DNA from: Candidatus Methylomicrobium oryzae
GTDB taxonomy: Bacteria > Pseudomonadota > Gammaproteobacteria > Methylococcales > Methylomonadaceae
Length of the DNA: 38,307 nt
NCBI RefSeq assembly: GCF_016745425.1
Contig: NZ_JAERVK010000010.1
Span: forward strand, 168,074-206,380
Direction of reading: 5' to 3'
Part shown: one piece after another, positions 1-9,546 of the stretch
Numbering within the stretch: the first letter of the stretch is position 1
Layout: every line of letters starts with the position of its first letter
Position numbers and translations under genes: made by a program
Notes under the pieces: generated by a model
Database searches by the model: none
Seen by the model: only the letters and a program-made list of their open reading frames with translations
Told to the model about the DNA's origin: nothing

Positions 1-1
1 G

Positions 2-610
2 GCCAGCCAGGAAGCGGCCGCCAAGCCGGCGGAAGCGGCAGCCGAGCCCGAGGCAGAAGCCGCTGAGCCTGTGGTTGCCGAGGCAGCTCCGCAATCCGAA
101 GCCATTGCCGAGGAAAAAACCGAGCAAGAAGCCGGCGCCCCGTTGTCCCGCGTCGCCAAATACCTCGCGGCGGTCGGCAAAGAGTTCAAACCGGCTGCCG
201 CCAAAAAACCTGAAGCCGCATCCGAGCCGAAAGCCGAAACCGCTCCAGAACCCGAAGCGGAGCCGGCAAAGCGCACCGGCGTGAGCAAATATCTGGCAGG
301 CCAAAACAAGTCAGTGGCAGAGTCCTCGGGCATTGCCTCAGTGGCGCAAGTGATCAAGGACCTCGGAAAGGTTGAAGAACCCTCGGAAACAATTGAAATA
401 GCCGAGTCAGCAGGCGATTCGGATAACGTTGTCCGGTTGGATGACGGCAAACAATGCCAGGCGAGCACGGCGAAGGGAACACAGTGCAAAAACAAATCGA
501 ACCTGGGCCATATTCAGATATCGGTGAACGATCAAGACTATCGGTTCAGCGTGTGTACCCAACATAACAACGAAAATTTCAAACCTTTCGCGGAACTCTT
601 GGAATCCTAA
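2..610 (+). CDS. Partial Ala/Pro/Glu-rich protein with C-terminal Cys/His tail (5' end outside window)
   Basis: The reading frame is open from the first full codon at position 2, so the gene starts outside the window and only its last ~202 codons are seen. The visible part is low-complexity Ala/Pro/Glu/Lys sequence carrying two copies of a short motif, VAKYLA (codons from 152) and VSKYLA (from 281). A compact C-terminal part has CQASTAKGTQC followed by CTQH, a pattern that could hold a zinc ion. The gene ends just before a good terminator (623-658). I do not recognise the family. The low-complexity part suggests a linker between short conserved modules; the tail resembles small zinc-ribbon-like domains appended to bacterial proteins of unknown function. 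No role can be assigned. Confidence 0.75.
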   Translation, partial: ASQEAAAKPAEAAAEPEAEAAEPVVAEAAPQSEAIAEEKTEQEAGAPLSRVAKYLAAVGKEFKPAAAKKPEAASEPKAETAPEPEAEPAKRTGVSKYLAGQNKSVAESSGIASVAQVIKDLGKVEEPSETIEIAESAGDSDNVVRLDDGKQCQASTAKGTQCKNKSNLGHIQISVNDQDYRFSVCTQHNNENFKPFAELLES

Positions 611-622
611 AATGGTTTTATC

Positions 623-658
623 CGGCCTTTCGCAGTGAAACGCGAGAGGCCGTGTTTT
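623..658 (+). terminator. Intrinsic terminator after the first gene
   Basis: An 11-bp stem (623-633 with 642-652, one G-U pair) with an 8-nt loop is followed by GTGTTTT. It lies 12 bp after the stop codon of the plus-strand gene. Confidence 0.75.
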
Positions 659-670
659 CCTCTCCGTAAA

Positions 671-692
671 TCTACAGGTTCCTACCTGTAGA
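671..692 (-). terminator. Probable terminator of the gloB-end operon
   Basis: A perfect 9-bp stem (TCTACAGGT with ACCTGTAGA) with a 4-nt loop lies 8 bp beyond the gloB stop codon. On the minus strand it is followed by only three T residues, so termination may be weak. Confidence 0.5.
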
Positions 693-700
693 CTTCCCGC

Positions 701-1465
701 TTAAAACCTGTCTTTCAAACGCCGGATTTCGGCAAATACCCGAACAGGCGCCGCATTTCTTAAGCCGATGGTCTCTTGAAGCGAGAAGCTGTCTTCTCTG
801 AAAAACGGATTGGTGGCAAGTTCTTCGCCGATCGTCGAGGGTACGGTCGGAAGGCCTCGAGCCCGCAGTTCGTCCACTTGCCGCATTTTCTCAATCAGTG
901 TCGGATTGTTCGGCTCCACCGTCAGCGCAAAGCGGCCGTTGGTTTGAGTATATTCGTGCGTGCAGTAGATGCGCGTATCGGCCGGCAGCGCTTTCAACCG
1001 CTGCAAAGAATCCCACATCTGCTCGGCGGTGCCTTCGAACAGGCGGCCGCAGCCCATCACGAACAAGGTATCGCCGCAGAATAAAAGCCGGTCGTCGGCG
1101 AAATGATAGACGACATGGCCGAGTGTATGGCCGGGAGTATACATTACGCGGGCGGTATGATTGCCGAGGGATATCGTGTCGCCTTCGGATACGCCCAGGT
1201 CAATGCCGGGAATCCGGTGGCGGTCGGCCGAAGGCGCAATTACGCAGCAGCCGGTCTGCTGTTGCAGCTCCAGATTGCCGCCGACGTGATCCCAGTGATG
1301 GTGGGTGTTCAAAATGCAGGTCAGCTTCCAGCCTTTGCTCGCCAATACGTCCAGCACCGGCCGCGCTTCGGCTGGATCGACCGTTGCGGTATCCCGGGAC
1401 ACCGGATCATGGATCAGGTAAATGTAGTTGTCGGTCAGGACCGGTACCTGGACGATTTCGAGCAT
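701..1465 (-). CDS. gloB: Hydroxyacylglutathione hydrolase (glyoxalase II)
   Basis: Hydrolyses S-D-lactoylglutathione to D-lactate and glutathione, the second step of methylglyoxal detoxification in the cytoplasm. The 254-residue protein has the metallo-beta-lactamase motif THHHWDH at 54-60 (H55, H57, D59, H60 as metal ligands), further metal-site segments GHTLGHV and FCGDTLF, and the late motif CTHEYT, followed by a C-terminal domain of the glyoxalase II type. Length is normal for the family (about 250-260). It is the last gene of the minus-strand run, starting 11 bp after the dxs stop codon with no clear ribosome binding site, so translation may be coupled. Its place behind dxs makes sense because pyruvate and glyceraldehyde 3-phosphate are close to methylglyoxal chemistry, but that link is inference. 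Confidence 0.93.
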   Translation of the reverse strand: MLEIVQVPVLTDNYIYLIHDPVSRDTATVDPAEARPVLDVLASKGWKLTCILNTHHHWDHVGGNLELQQQTGCCVIAPSADRHRIPGIDLGVSEGDTISLGNHTARVMYTPGHTLGHVVYHFADDRLLFCGDTLFVMGCGRLFEGTAEQMWDSLQRLKALPADTRIYCTHEYTQTNGRFALTVEPNNPTLIEKMRQVDELRARGLPTVPSTIGEELATNPFFREDSFSLQETIGLRNAAPVRVFAEIRRLKDRF

Positions 1466-1476
1466 AGGTCAGATTT

Positions 1477-3339
1477 TCAGCCGGTGAACGCTTGGATGCG
1501 GTTGGCGATGCCCTGGGCATCGAGGCCGCAGAGGGTGAGCAGTTCCTCGCGGGTGCCCTGTTCGACGAAGGCGTCGGGGAGGCCCAGGTTCAAGACCGGC
1601 ATCAGGATGCGCTGGGCCTGCAGGAACTGGTTCACCGCACTGCCGGCCCCGCCCGCGAGCACGTTCTCCTCGACCGTGACCAGGATTTCATGGCTGTCGG
1701 CGAGCTCGCGGATCAAGGCTGCATCGAGCGGCTTCACAAAGCGCATGTTGGCGACCGTGGCGCCGAACTGCTCGGCCGCCTGGAGCGCCGGGGCGACCAG
1801 GCTGCCCCAGGCGAGGATCGCGATCTTGCTGCCCTGGCGGCGGATCTCGCCCTTGCCGAGCGGCAAGGCGGTCATCGTCTGCTCGACCGCCACCCCCGGC
1901 CCTTTGCCGCGCGGGTAGCGGACCGTGGCCGGGCCGTCATGGAGGAAGCCGGTGTAGAGCATCTGCCGGCACTCGTTCTCGTCGGCCGGCGCCATCACCA
2001 CCAGGTTCGGTACGCAGCTGAGGTAGCTGAAATCGAAGCTGCCGGCATGGGTCGGCCCATCGGGTCCGACCAAGCCTGCCCGGTCCAGCGCGAACAAGAC
2101 GTCCAGGTTTTGGATCGCCACGTCATGGATCAGCTGGTCGTAGGCCCGCTGCAGAAAGGTCGAATAGATCGCCACCACCGGCTTGGCGCCCTGGCAGGCC
2201 TGGCCCGCAGCCAGGGTCACCGCATGCTGCTCGGCGATCGCGACATCGAAATACCGGTCCGGGAAGCGTTCGGAGAACTTGACCAGCCCGGAGCCCTCGC
2301 GCATGGCCGGGGTGATGCCCAAGAGGCGCTCGTCCTGTTCGGCCATGTCGCAGAGCCAGCGGCCGAACACTTCGGTATAGGTCGGGTGCGGGGAGGGGGC
2401 CGACTTGGGCAGCGAGTCCTGGCGGGGATCGAAGGCGGGCACGCCATGGTAGGCCAAAGGATCCTTCTCGGCCGGGGCATAGCCCTTGCCTTTCTTGGTG
2501 ACGATGTGCAGGAGGCGGGGGCCGGGCATCGCCTTCAGGTTCTCCAGGGTCGGAATCAAGACGTCCAGGTCATGGCCGTCGATGGGACCGATGTAGTTGA
2601 AGCCGAGCTCCTCGAACAAGGTCCCCGGCACCACCATGCCTTTAATGTGCGATTCGGTGCGGCGCGCGAGTTCCCAAACGGTCGGCATGCTGCTGAGCAC
2701 CTTTTTACTCTCTTCCCAGGCTGACACGTAAAGCCGGCTGGACAGGATTTTGGCTAGGTAATTATTCATCGCCCCGACGTTCGGCGAGATCGACATCTCG
2801 TTGTCGTTCAGAATCACCAACACATTCGCATCCAGGGCCCCGGCATGGTTCATGGCCTCGTAGGCCATCCCGCCGGTGATGCTGCCGTCGCCGATGATCG
2901 CCACCATCTGTTTGTGCTCGCCATTCCGGGCGGCCGCGATCGCCATGCCCAGGGCGGCGCTGATCGAAGTGCTGGAATGGCCGACCCCGAAGGCGTCGTA
3001 CTCGCTCTCGCTCCGGGACGGGAACGCGGCGATGCCGCCGAAGGTGCGGATCGTGGTCATGCGGCCTTTGCGGCCGGTCAGGATCTTGTGCGGGTAGGCC
3101 TGGTGGCCGACGTCCCAGACCAGTTGGTCCTCGGGGGTATTGAACACGTAGTGCAGCGCCACGGTCAGCTCGACCGTGCCGAGCCCGGCCGCGAAGTGGC
3201 CGCCGGAGACGCTGACCGTGTGGGTCAGGTACTCGCGCAACTCCTTGGCGAGCGGCTTGAGCTGATCCTTGTTCAGCTTGCGCAGGTCCGCAGGCAGATT
3301 GATCTGATCGAGCAACGGAAATTCGGTCGTGAGTTTCAT
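1477..3339 (-). CDS. dxs: 1-deoxy-D-xylulose-5-phosphate synthase, copy 1 (in hopanoid/copper operon)
   Basis: Condenses pyruvate and glyceraldehyde 3-phosphate to DXP, the first step of the MEP isoprenoid pathway, using thiamine diphosphate. The 620-residue protein is full length, with the ThDP-binding [18 protein letters not shown] segment and later NDNEMSIS, the transketolase-type [15 protein letters not shown] segment carrying the catalytic Glu, and a C-terminal transketolase domain. The start codon lies one base after the copD stop (TAATATG) with no visible ribosome binding site, which suggests translational coupling. Nucleotides 1491-3265 are almost identical to 14860-16634 of the second copy; I saw three differences (1494, 1536, 3235). 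The first ~25 codons and the last residues are clearly different between copies. Likely supplies precursors for the upstream hopanoid genes. Confidence 0.96.
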   Translation of the reverse strand: MKLTTEFPLLDQINLPADLRKLNKDQLKPLAKELREYLTHTVSVSGGHFAAGLGTVELTVALHYVFNTPEDQLVWDVGHQAYPHKILTGRKGRMTTIRTFGGIAAFPSRSESEYDAFGVGHSSTSISAALGMAIAAARNGEHKQMVAIIGDGSITGGMAYEAMNHAGALDANVLVILNDNEMSISPNVGAMNNYLAKILSSRLYVSAWEESKKVLSSMPTVWELARRTESHIKGMVVPGTLFEELGFNYIGPIDGHDLDVLIPTLENLKAMPGPRLLHIVTKKGKGYAPAEKDPLAYHGVPAFDPRQDSLPKSAPSPHPTYTEVFGRWLCDMAEQDERLLGITPAMREGSGLVKFSERFPDRYFDVAIAEQHAVTLAAGQACQGAKPVVAIYSTFLQRAYDQLIHDVAIQNLDVLFALDRAGLVGPDGPTHAGSFDFSYLSCVPNLVVMAPADENECRQMLYTGFLHDGPATVRYPRGKGPGVAVEQTMTALPLGKGEIRRQGSKIAILAWGSLVAPALQAAEQFGATVANMRFVKPLDAALIRELADSHEILVTVEENVLAGGAGSAVNQFLQAQRILMPVLNLGLPDAFVEQGTREELLTLCGLDAQGIANRIQAFTG

Positions 3340-3340
3340 A

Positions 3341-4996
3341 TTAGTACAGGGGTTCGCGATAGAACATCAGAATAAGCCCCATTTGGAACAGAGCTGCAAC
3401 GGAAACGAAGCCGGCAATATCCTTGCCGGGCTTTTCGAGCTTTAGTTCGAGCCAGCGGCCGGTGGCGAGGATCAGCGCAAATACGCCCATCGCAGTATGA
3501 CCGACCTGGATCAGAAAGGCGCTTTTGGCCTGAAAGCCGACGTGCGAATGGGTCAACAGCATCAGTCCTCCGAAAGCTGCCAGCAACGGAAACACCAGCG
3601 GCAGGCGCGAGTTTTGATTGCTCTGCATGCGCGCCCGGATTTCAATCATACCGAGCACAAAGACCAGCAGGGTTGCGATCCGGTGCTGCAGGACTTCGCC
3701 GTTGTTGAATGTACTTTCCCAGAAGCCGATCGGGCCCAGAGGCCAAGTTTCTGCATCGCTGCGGAAGAACAGGAAAATTCCGAGCAGCACGAAGCCGAGC
3801 GGCCAGAATTTGATCGACTCGAAAAAGCGATTGAGGAAGGGGGCTGGCGATTTCAGATAGGACAGCATCGCGAAGAAGCTCATTACAGTCAGGAAGATGC
3901 CGGCGATATTGTGGTTGTAATTCGACCATTCGGTTGCGGCAATCGAAGGCACTTGGCCGATGATCGCAACTCGGCCCGCCTCGCCCGCAATCAGCGCGGT
4001 GTGAGTCGGCGACGTGGTGCGCGGGATGGCCGGCTTGAAGGTTTCCAGAACTTCCTGCCAGGTGGCGGTCAGGCTCGGGATGTCGATTGCCGGCGGCTGG
4101 GAGGCCAGACTGGCCGCAGTAAACAGCAATGTGACCAGGATAAAGGTTTCGGCTTCAATATAATAAGGCACACCTCGATTCAGGCGGGTGGGATTGCCGC
4201 TGATCCCGTAAGCGAGCACCGCACTGCGGTTCAGCCAGGCCAATCCCAATGCGAGCGACAGCAGCGCGATCTTGACCATTAAGAGATTGCCGTAACCGGT
4301 GCCGACCAGGCCGTTCCAGGTCGTGATGTATTGCAGTGCGATCGGTGCCCCTGAAATCAGCAACAGGCTGACCGAGGTAATCCCGAAGATCGAAAAGCGT
4401 TTGAGAAGGAACGGCCATAAATCGGCTTGAATCTGCCCTCGGTATCTCAACAGCCAGACGTTGACCAATTGAAATACGCCGCCGATCCAGGCTGCGGCAG
4501 CCAACTGGTGCGCGACGGTTAGCGACATCAGCATCACTCGGTTGTCGAAGCGGCCTGCCGCATGGACCAGCCAGGCGCCGGAAATGATCATCGGCAGCGC
4601 GACAAGCATGGCGGCGATCCAGTGTTTTTGCGACTCGGCATGCGCTCGCAATATGCGCTGGCAATAAAAAGCCGCCGCCAGAGCCAAGACGGTGCGAATC
4701 ACGCCGCCGATGAATTGGGTGGTCGAAGCGAACTCGGGAAAAGGCCAGCGTTCGAGTACCGCCGTCATCAGCCAGACTTTCAGAACGATCTTGAAAAGCT
4801 GGGCTCCGGCCAGATAAAAGCCGCCTTTGTACAACAAGGTGATTGTCGTATCCAAATGCACGGCATTGTATCCGTGTTGCCGTTCCCAGGGACGCAACAC
4901 GAAAAGCCCCCAGAACAAGCTGCCTACCATGAGACAAAAACAAATGAGGTCGAGTCCGCCGATCAGCGAGTCGAGAAAGTCCGCTATGCCTGCCAT
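3341..4996 (-). CDS. copD: CopD-family copper resistance/uptake inner-membrane protein
   Basis: Predicted polytopic inner-membrane protein of 551 residues with many hydrophobic segments across its length, for example residues ~15-35, ~90-112 and ~125-145, and at the C-terminus around [11 protein letters not shown]. CopD/PcoD/YcnJ-family proteins work with a periplasmic CopC to bring copper through or handle it at the inner membrane. It follows copC by 12 bp and ends one base before dxs, so the three are very likely co-transcribed. The N-terminal half matches the CopD core; the C-terminal part adds several further membrane spans beyond the usual ~300-residue domain. The start at 4996 has no strong ribosome binding site. 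Assignment rests on the copC neighbour plus membrane topology and general resemblance. Confidence 0.85.
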   Translation of the reverse strand: MAGIADFLDSLIGGLDLICFCLMVGSLFWGLFVLRPWERQHGYNAVHLDTTITLLYKGGFYLAGAQLFKIVLKVWLMTAVLERWPFPEFASTTQFIGGVIRTVLALAAAFYCQRILRAHAESQKHWIAAMLVALPMIISGAWLVHAAGRFDNRVMLMSLTVAHQLAAAAWIGGVFQLVNVWLLRYRGQIQADLWPFLLKRFSIFGITSVSLLLISGAPIALQYITTWNGLVGTGYGNLLMVKIALLSLALGLAWLNRSAVLAYGISGNPTRLNRGVPYYIEAETFILVTLLFTAASLASQPPAIDIPSLTATWQEVLETFKPAIPRTTSPTHTALIAGEAGRVAIIGQVPSIAATEWSNYNHNIAGIFLTVMSFFAMLSYLKSPAPFLNRFFESIKFWPLGFVLLGIFLFFRSDAETWPLGPIGFWESTFNNGEVLQHRIATLLVFVLGMIEIRARMQSNQNSRLPLVFPLLAAFGGLMLLTHSHVGFQAKSAFLIQVGHTAMGVFALILATGRWLELKLEKPGKDIAGFVSVAALFQMGLILMFYREPLY

Positions 4997-5008
4997 AAAC
5001 TAAAAAAC

Positions 5009-5365
5009 TTATTGTGCTACAGAAAAATGAATTACGTCTTCGGTCAAATGGCCGTCGGCGGCAAAGACCTTGAACTTGATCGCGTAATCGCCGGGCTCAA
5101 GCGCCGGTACTTCGACGACGAGCTGGCCCTGTTTTTCGCCGTTGCCGATCTTCAGCAGTTCGTGCGTATCGCCTTTACGGACCAGAAATACTTGCGACAG
5201 GCCCAGTTCGATCTGCGAATTGAAAGTCATCACGACCTTGTCCGGCCGATTGGCGCGGATAGGCTGCATTTTCAGCGAATAATCGGTCACCACCGCATGC
5301 GCGGCCGCCGGATCTACCTGGCACAGGGTCCATGCCATTAAGCACAGTTTCAGTAATGTTTTCAT
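5009..5365 (-). CDS. copC: CopC-type periplasmic copper-binding protein
   Basis: Small periplasmic copper carrier of 118 residues. A signal peptide ends at AAA before HAVV, so the mature protein would start with His, and FAADGHLTED near the C-terminus supplies Asp and His. Together these match the Cu(II) site of CopC proteins (N-terminal His plus an Asp-x-His pair). The rest is a beta-sandwich-like domain with the family pattern PDKVVMTFNSQIE. The start at 5365 has a good ribosome binding site (AAGAGGAA about 7 bases before ATG). It sits 13 bp after the hpnO stop and 12 bp before copD. Copper handling would suit a methanotroph, whose methane monooxygenase needs copper; its presence inside a hopanoid operon is unusual (see findings). 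Confidence 0.92.
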   Translation of the reverse strand: MKTLLKLCLMAWTLCQVDPAAAHAVVTDYSLKMQPIRANRPDKVVMTFNSQIELGLSQVFLVRKGDTHELLKIGNGEKQGQLVVEVPALEPGDYAIKFKVFAADGHLTEDVIHFSVAQ

Positions 5366-5378
5366 CTCACGATTCCTC

Positions 5379-6770
5379 TTATTTGCCGCTTTTGCCTTTC
5401 AGCGCATGGCTGGCCAGATTCTTACCCAAGTCCCAGATCGCGCCGGAAATCTGATGGGTATCGGAGATCGTCTTGTCGAACGCCGCGATGATATGGTCGC
5501 GATCTTTCTGCGTGAGATTCAACGGCGGCAGCAGTTTGACCACGTTCATGCCGTGGCCGGCCACCTGCGACAGAATCCGGTGTTCCTTGAACAGCGGAAT
5601 CGTGATCATCTGGCAGAACAGGCCTTTGTTCGCCGCTTCGAGCATCGCCCAGGCCGCTTTCAAGGTCAGGCTTTTCGGCGCATGGAACTCGATCGCGATC
5701 ATCATACCCTTGCCGCGCGCTTCCTTCAGGAATTCGAATTTCGAGGACATCGCATTCAGCGTCGCGATGATGTCGTCGCCCACTTTCGCGCTGTTTTCGA
5801 CCAGATTTTCTTCCTGCATCACGTTCAGCGTCGCAAGTCCTGCCGCCATCGCCATGTTGTTCTTCGAGAAAGTCGAACCGTGCACTACCGCGCGATCCAT
5901 CCGGTTATAGACGCTGTCCATGATCTTCGTGGTCATCGCGACGCCGCCGACCGGCACGAAGCCGCCTGATAGGGCTTTCGCCATGCAGATCATGTCAGGC
6001 TTCACGTTCCAGTGCTCGATCGCCCAGAATTTGCCGGTACGGCCGAGGCCGGTCTGCACTTCGTCCGCGACGAATAACGTGCCGTATTTTTTGCATATTT
6101 TTTCGACTTCGGACAGATAGTTATCGTCCGGAAGGTTCACGCCTTTTCCCTGAATTGGTTCGACGATAAAGGCCGCGACATCCTTGCCGCTCAAGGCCTG
6201 TTCGAGCGCGGCCAGATCGTTGAACGGGACCGCGCTGCAGCCTGGCAGCAGGGGGCCGAAGCCTTCCCGGAAGATCGGTTCGCCGTTCAGCGACAAAGCG
6301 CCCATCGTGAGGCCGTGATAGGCATGTTCACAGAACACGATTTTCTCGCGCTTGGTTGTGTAGCGGGCAAATTTGATTGCCGCTTCGACCGCTTCGGTGC
6401 CGGAGTTGCAGAAGAACATCTTGGTCAGGTTGTCCGGCGTGGTTTTCAGGATTTCCTGCGCCAACAGCCCGCTCAGCACCGAAACATCCAATTGCACCAG
6501 ATTCGGCAACTCCAGAGTCAGGGTTTCATGCAGTGCGCTGATCACAGTCGGATGGTTGCGGCCGATCGCGAACACGCCGAAGCCGCTTAGAAGGTCCAGG
6601 TATTCGTTATCGTGCTGATCGTAAAGATATTGGCCGACGGCGCGTTTGTAGTGGCGGTCGTAGCCGATCGTTTTCAAAACCCGAACCATCTGGTTGTTCA
6701 GAAACTGTTCGTGCAGATCGAACTTATCGGTGCTGTGTTGAGCGAAAAGCTCGGCGATGCTGAATGACAT
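5379..6770 (-). CDS. hpnO: Class III PLP aminotransferase, HpnO-type (35-aminobacteriohopanetriol synthesis)
   Basis: Predicted pyridoxal-phosphate aminotransferase of 463 residues that would convert the hopanoid ribosyl/tetrol side chain to the amino form. Visible features are the PLP phosphate segment FCNSGTEAVEAA (residues ~120-131), ADEVQTGLGRTG with Asp236, and the Schiff-base lysine K265 in AKALSGG. I chose the ATG at 6770 (MSFSIAELF) rather than an upstream in-frame start at 6833, because the family begins near this point and the upstream start would overlap hpnG; an unusual N-terminal extension would otherwise result. Class III aminotransferases include ornithine and acetylornithine enzymes; the hopanoid call rests on the shc and hpnG neighbours and overall resemblance to HpnO. 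Confidence 0.85.
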   Translation of the reverse strand: MSFSIAELFAQHSTDKFDLHEQFLNNQMVRVLKTIGYDRHYKRAVGQYLYDQHDNEYLDLLSGFGVFAIGRNHPTVISALHETLTLELPNLVQLDVSVLSGLLAQEILKTTPDNLTKMFFCNSGTEAVEAAIKFARYTTKREKIVFCEHAYHGLTMGALSLNGEPIFREGFGPLLPGCSAVPFNDLAALEQALSGKDVAAFIVEPIQGKGVNLPDDNYLSEVEKICKKYGTLFVADEVQTGLGRTGKFWAIEHWNVKPDMICMAKALSGGFVPVGGVAMTTKIMDSVYNRMDRAVVHGSTFSKNNMAMAAGLATLNVMQEENLVENSAKVGDDIIATLNAMSSKFEFLKEARGKGMMIAIEFHAPKSLTLKAAWAMLEAANKGLFCQMITIPLFKEHRILSQVAGHGMNVVKLLPPLNLTQKDRDHIIAAFDKTISDTHQISGAIWDLGKNLASHALKGKSGK

Positions 6771-6829
6771 AATGAGCGGTCTTTCGTTAATAGTTATCGG
6801 GTGGGCAAAAGCTTTTAAAAAATAGCCGG

Positions 6830-7585
6830 TCAAGAGGCTTGCCGGTCGGCAGATAGACAGTTGAATTCGGCGATCGATTCAAGCCGGCCGGCGGCCTGTT
6901 TCAAGGTCTGTTTAGCCTTGTTGAAATAAAGGCCGAGTTTAATCAGGCTCGGCAATTGCGCAGGGTGGAGAAGCAGATAGCCTAACAATTTGCCGATCGC
7001 GATTTCGCCGTCGACATTGGTTGCATATACGACCGCTTCCGGCAAACCCATGCCGGCAGGATCGGCGATCGCACGAATCGCCAGGAAAGGCAAACCGCGC
7101 TTGTGCGCGACTTTCGCGATTGTGCTGCTTTCCATATCCAGGGCCAGGGCGCCTGTAAAAGAATGCAGTTGTTTTTTGGCGTTGCCGGAGGTGACGACCG
7201 TGTCGCTTTCGGTCAAAAGGCCGGTATGCAGAGCGGCCTGTTTGTGCCGGCCGATAAATGCTTCGGCAAACACCGCTTGGGTATGGTTCAGCCAGTCCTG
7301 ATTGACCCTGATTTCTTCATTTTCGGAGTCGAGCAGACGGTCCGCAAGCGTCAGGTCGCCCGCCCGTAAAGACGGTTCGAGCGCCGCGGCGCAGCCCCAG
7401 CTGATCAGCCGGGACGCGCCTTTCGAGATTAATAGCTCGGCTGCCGCCGCCGCATTCTTCGGACCCATGCCGGCACAGGCGACCAGAATCTTGTCGCCGA
7501 TGAACACGCAATGGCCCTTGTCGATGCGCTTGGCGGTCAGTGTGACGATTTCTTCGGGCAGGGCGACAACGATACCGGTAATCAC
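6830..7585 (-). CDS. hpnG: Hopanoid-associated nucleoside phosphorylase HpnG (adenosylhopane to ribosylhopane)
   Basis: Removes adenine from adenosylhopane in bacteriohopanepolyol side-chain synthesis. The 251-residue protein has the purine nucleoside phosphorylase/MTAN fold signature: an N-terminal VVALPEE strand, CAGMGPKNAAAAAELL, a middle ISWGCAAALEPSLRAGDL segment, and the late nucleoside-binding ALDMESSTIAKVA with FLAIRAIADP. The GTG start overlaps the shc stop by four bases (GTGA), a sign of co-translation. The hpnO coding start follows after 59 bp. Together with the radical SAM enzyme HpnH across the divergent region it forms the adenosyl-to-ribosyl hopane route. Confidence 0.9.
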   Translation of the reverse strand: MITGIVVALPEEIVTLTAKRIDKGHCVFIGDKILVACAGMGPKNAAAAAELLISKGASRLISWGCAAALEPSLRAGDLTLADRLLDSENEEIRVNQDWLNHTQAVFAEAFIGRHKQAALHTGLLTESDTVVTSGNAKKQLHSFTGALALDMESSTIAKVAHKRGLPFLAIRAIADPAGMGLPEAVVYATNVDGEIAIGKLLGYLLLHPAQLPSLIKLGLYFNKAKQTLKQAAGRLESIAEFNCLSADRQAS

Positions 7586-9537
7586 GGCTTGGCTAACTCA
7601 TTGCGGTAACGCGCCAGCGCCCATAGCGGGAAGAACTTGTCGTAACCGTGATATTTCAGGTAAAACACGCGCGGGAATCCGGGCGCGGTAAAGCATTTGT
7701 CGTTCCAGAAGCCGTCGGCCTGCTGTTTGCGCAACAGAAAGTCGACGCCGGCCTTGACTTCCGGGCTTTTCGTTTCGCCGGCTGCGATCAGGCCGAGCAC
7801 CGCCCAAGCGGTCTGGAACGCGGTGCTGAACCGGTATTTGCCGCTGAAACCGGTGTCGTGGTAGCTGAAATTGTCCTCGCCCCAGCCGCCGTCTTCGCGT
7901 TGGATGCTTTTCAGCCATGTTACGGCTTTGGTATACATCGGATCGTCTTTCGGCAGGCCGGTCTGTTCGAGGCCCAACAGTACCGACCAGGTACCGTAAA
8001 TGTAGTTGGTGCCCCAGCGGCCGAACCAGGAGCCGTCGGCTTCCTGTTCGCGGCGCAGGTATTCGATCGTGCGCTCGAGTGCCGGCAGATATTCCTTCTG
8101 CTCTTCCGCGATCTTCGCCATTAGCATCGCGCAGCGTGCACTGACGTCGGCGGTCGGCGGGTCGAGCAGCGCGCCGTGGTCGGCGAACGGAATCTCGTTC
8201 AGATAATAATTGGTATTATCGGCATCGAAGGCCCCGTAGCCGCCGTTTTTCGACTGCATGCCTTCGATCCAGCGAGTCGCGCGTTGAATCGGTTCTTCCA
8301 TATCGGGCAGGCCGGAATCCGCCATCGCGAACGCGACGACCGCGGTGTCATCGACATCCGGGTAATGGGGGTTGTTGAACTGGAACGCCCAGCCACCGCC
8401 CGGCAGGTCCGGTTTCGCGACCTGCCAGTCGCCTGGCTCGTCCTTCAATTGCTTGGTTTTGAGCCAGTCGTAGGCTTTCGTCAGGCTGTCCTTGTTACCG
8501 TTCCGATTCGCTTCCTGCAGCGCTAACGCGGCCAGACCGGTATCCCAGACAGGCGACAGGCAGGGCTGGCAATAGGCATCGTTTTCGTTGATTACCAGCA
8601 GTTTGTCTATCGATTGGCGCGCGATCACGACATTCGGGTGGTCTTCGGGGAATCCAAGAAGCAGCATCGATTCGTAGGCATTGACCATGGCCGGAAAAAT
8701 GCCGCCGAGCCCGTCCTCGCCGTTCAGGCGTTCGGTAAACCAATCCAGCGCTTTCTGGATCGCACGCTCGCGCATTGTTTTCGGGATCAGCGGCGCGGTC
8801 AGGCGGCCCAATTTGTCCAGTCCCAGGAAGATCTTGTTCAGCAGCGTTCTTTCCGGGAAATAATGCTTTTCTTCGTCGGGATGGACGGTGAACAGTTCGA
8901 GCACGTTGACCTTATGCGGATTCTTGGCTTTCGCCTGCATGCTGCACAGGATGAACAGCGGCACCATCACGGTTCGGGACCAGTACGACACCTTGTCCAG
9001 ATGGAACGGGAACCATTTTGGGAATAACATGATTTCGACCGGAATATACGGTACGCCGCGCCACGGCAATTGTTCGAAGGTCGCCAGCGCGATCCGGGTG
9101 AATACGTTCGCTTTCGCGGCGCCGCCTTGGCTCAAAATCCATTCGCGCAGACGTTTCATATGCGGCGCGTCGATATCGTCGCCGGCCATCTTCAGTGCGT
9201 AATAGGCCTTCACACTGCCGCTGATGTCGCCAGGTCCTCCGGTAAACAGCGGAAAGCTGCCGTCTTCGGATTGGCGCGAACGCAGATAGTTGGCGATTTT
9301 GTTCTGCAGGCCCACATTGATGTCGTCGACGAAATGCATCATCATGATGTACTCGGACGGAATCGTGCAATCCGCTTCCAGTTCGAAAACCCAGAAACCG
9401 GTCGGATCCTGCAGCTTGATCAGGCTGTCCTGGGCCTTTTTGATCGCACGGTCGAGATCATAGGCATGGGATTGGATCGGTGTCGATGAGCTCGGAGCAT
9501 CGCCGGTATTTATCTGTGTGTTAGCATCGGTAAACAT
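7582..9537 (-). CDS. shc: Squalene-hopene cyclase
   Basis: Cyclises squalene to hopene and hopanol at the cytoplasmic membrane. The 651-residue protein has the catalytic Asp-rich motif DVDD at 394-397 (within YPDVDDTAVV) and several QW-type repeats, for example QEDPTGFW-like QDPTGFWVFE near 43, EDGSFPLF near 91, NGGYGAFD, ADGSWFGRWG and EDGGWGED. Length matches bacterial cyclases (about 630-660). The start has AAGGA eight bases upstream. It starts 9 bp after the squalene synthase gene and overlaps hpnG by four bases, so these three are an obvious unit. Also called hpnF in hopanoid gene nomenclature. Confidence 0.98.
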   Translation of the reverse strand: MFTDANTQINTGDAPSSSTPIQSHAYDLDRAIKKAQDSLIKLQDPTGFWVFELEADCTIPSEYIMMMHFVDDINVGLQNKIANYLRSRQSEDGSFPLFTGGPGDISGSVKAYYALKMAGDDIDAPHMKRLREWILSQGGAAKANVFTRIALATFEQLPWRGVPYIPVEIMLFPKWFPFHLDKVSYWSRTVMVPLFILCSMQAKAKNPHKVNVLELFTVHPDEEKHYFPERTLLNKIFLGLDKLGRLTAPLIPKTMRERAIQKALDWFTERLNGEDGLGGIFPAMVNAYESMLLLGFPEDHPNVVIARQSIDKLLVINENDAYCQPCLSPVWDTGLAALALQEANRNGNKDSLTKAYDWLKTKQLKDEPGDWQVAKPDLPGGGWAFQFNNPHYPDVDDTAVVAFAMADSGLPDMEEPIQRATRWIEGMQSKNGGYGAFDADNTNYYLNEIPFADHGALLDPPTADVSARCAMLMAKIAEEQKEYLPALERTIEYLRREQEADGSWFGRWGTNYIYGTWSVLLGLEQTGLPKDDPMYTKAVTWLKSIQREDGGWGEDNFSYHDTGFSGKYRFSTAFQTAWAVLGLIAAGETKSPEVKAGVDFLLRKQQADGFWNDKCFTAPGFPRVFYLKYHGYDKFFPLWALARYRNELAKP

Positions 9538-9546
9538 GGGGTGTCC

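Noticed and set aside
1492-2724. Long plus-strand open frame opposite dxs copy 1 (and its twin at 14807-16093)
   Set aside because: It is the shadow of the GC-rich dxs gene: both copies have it only because the DNA is identical, and it has no protein family character.
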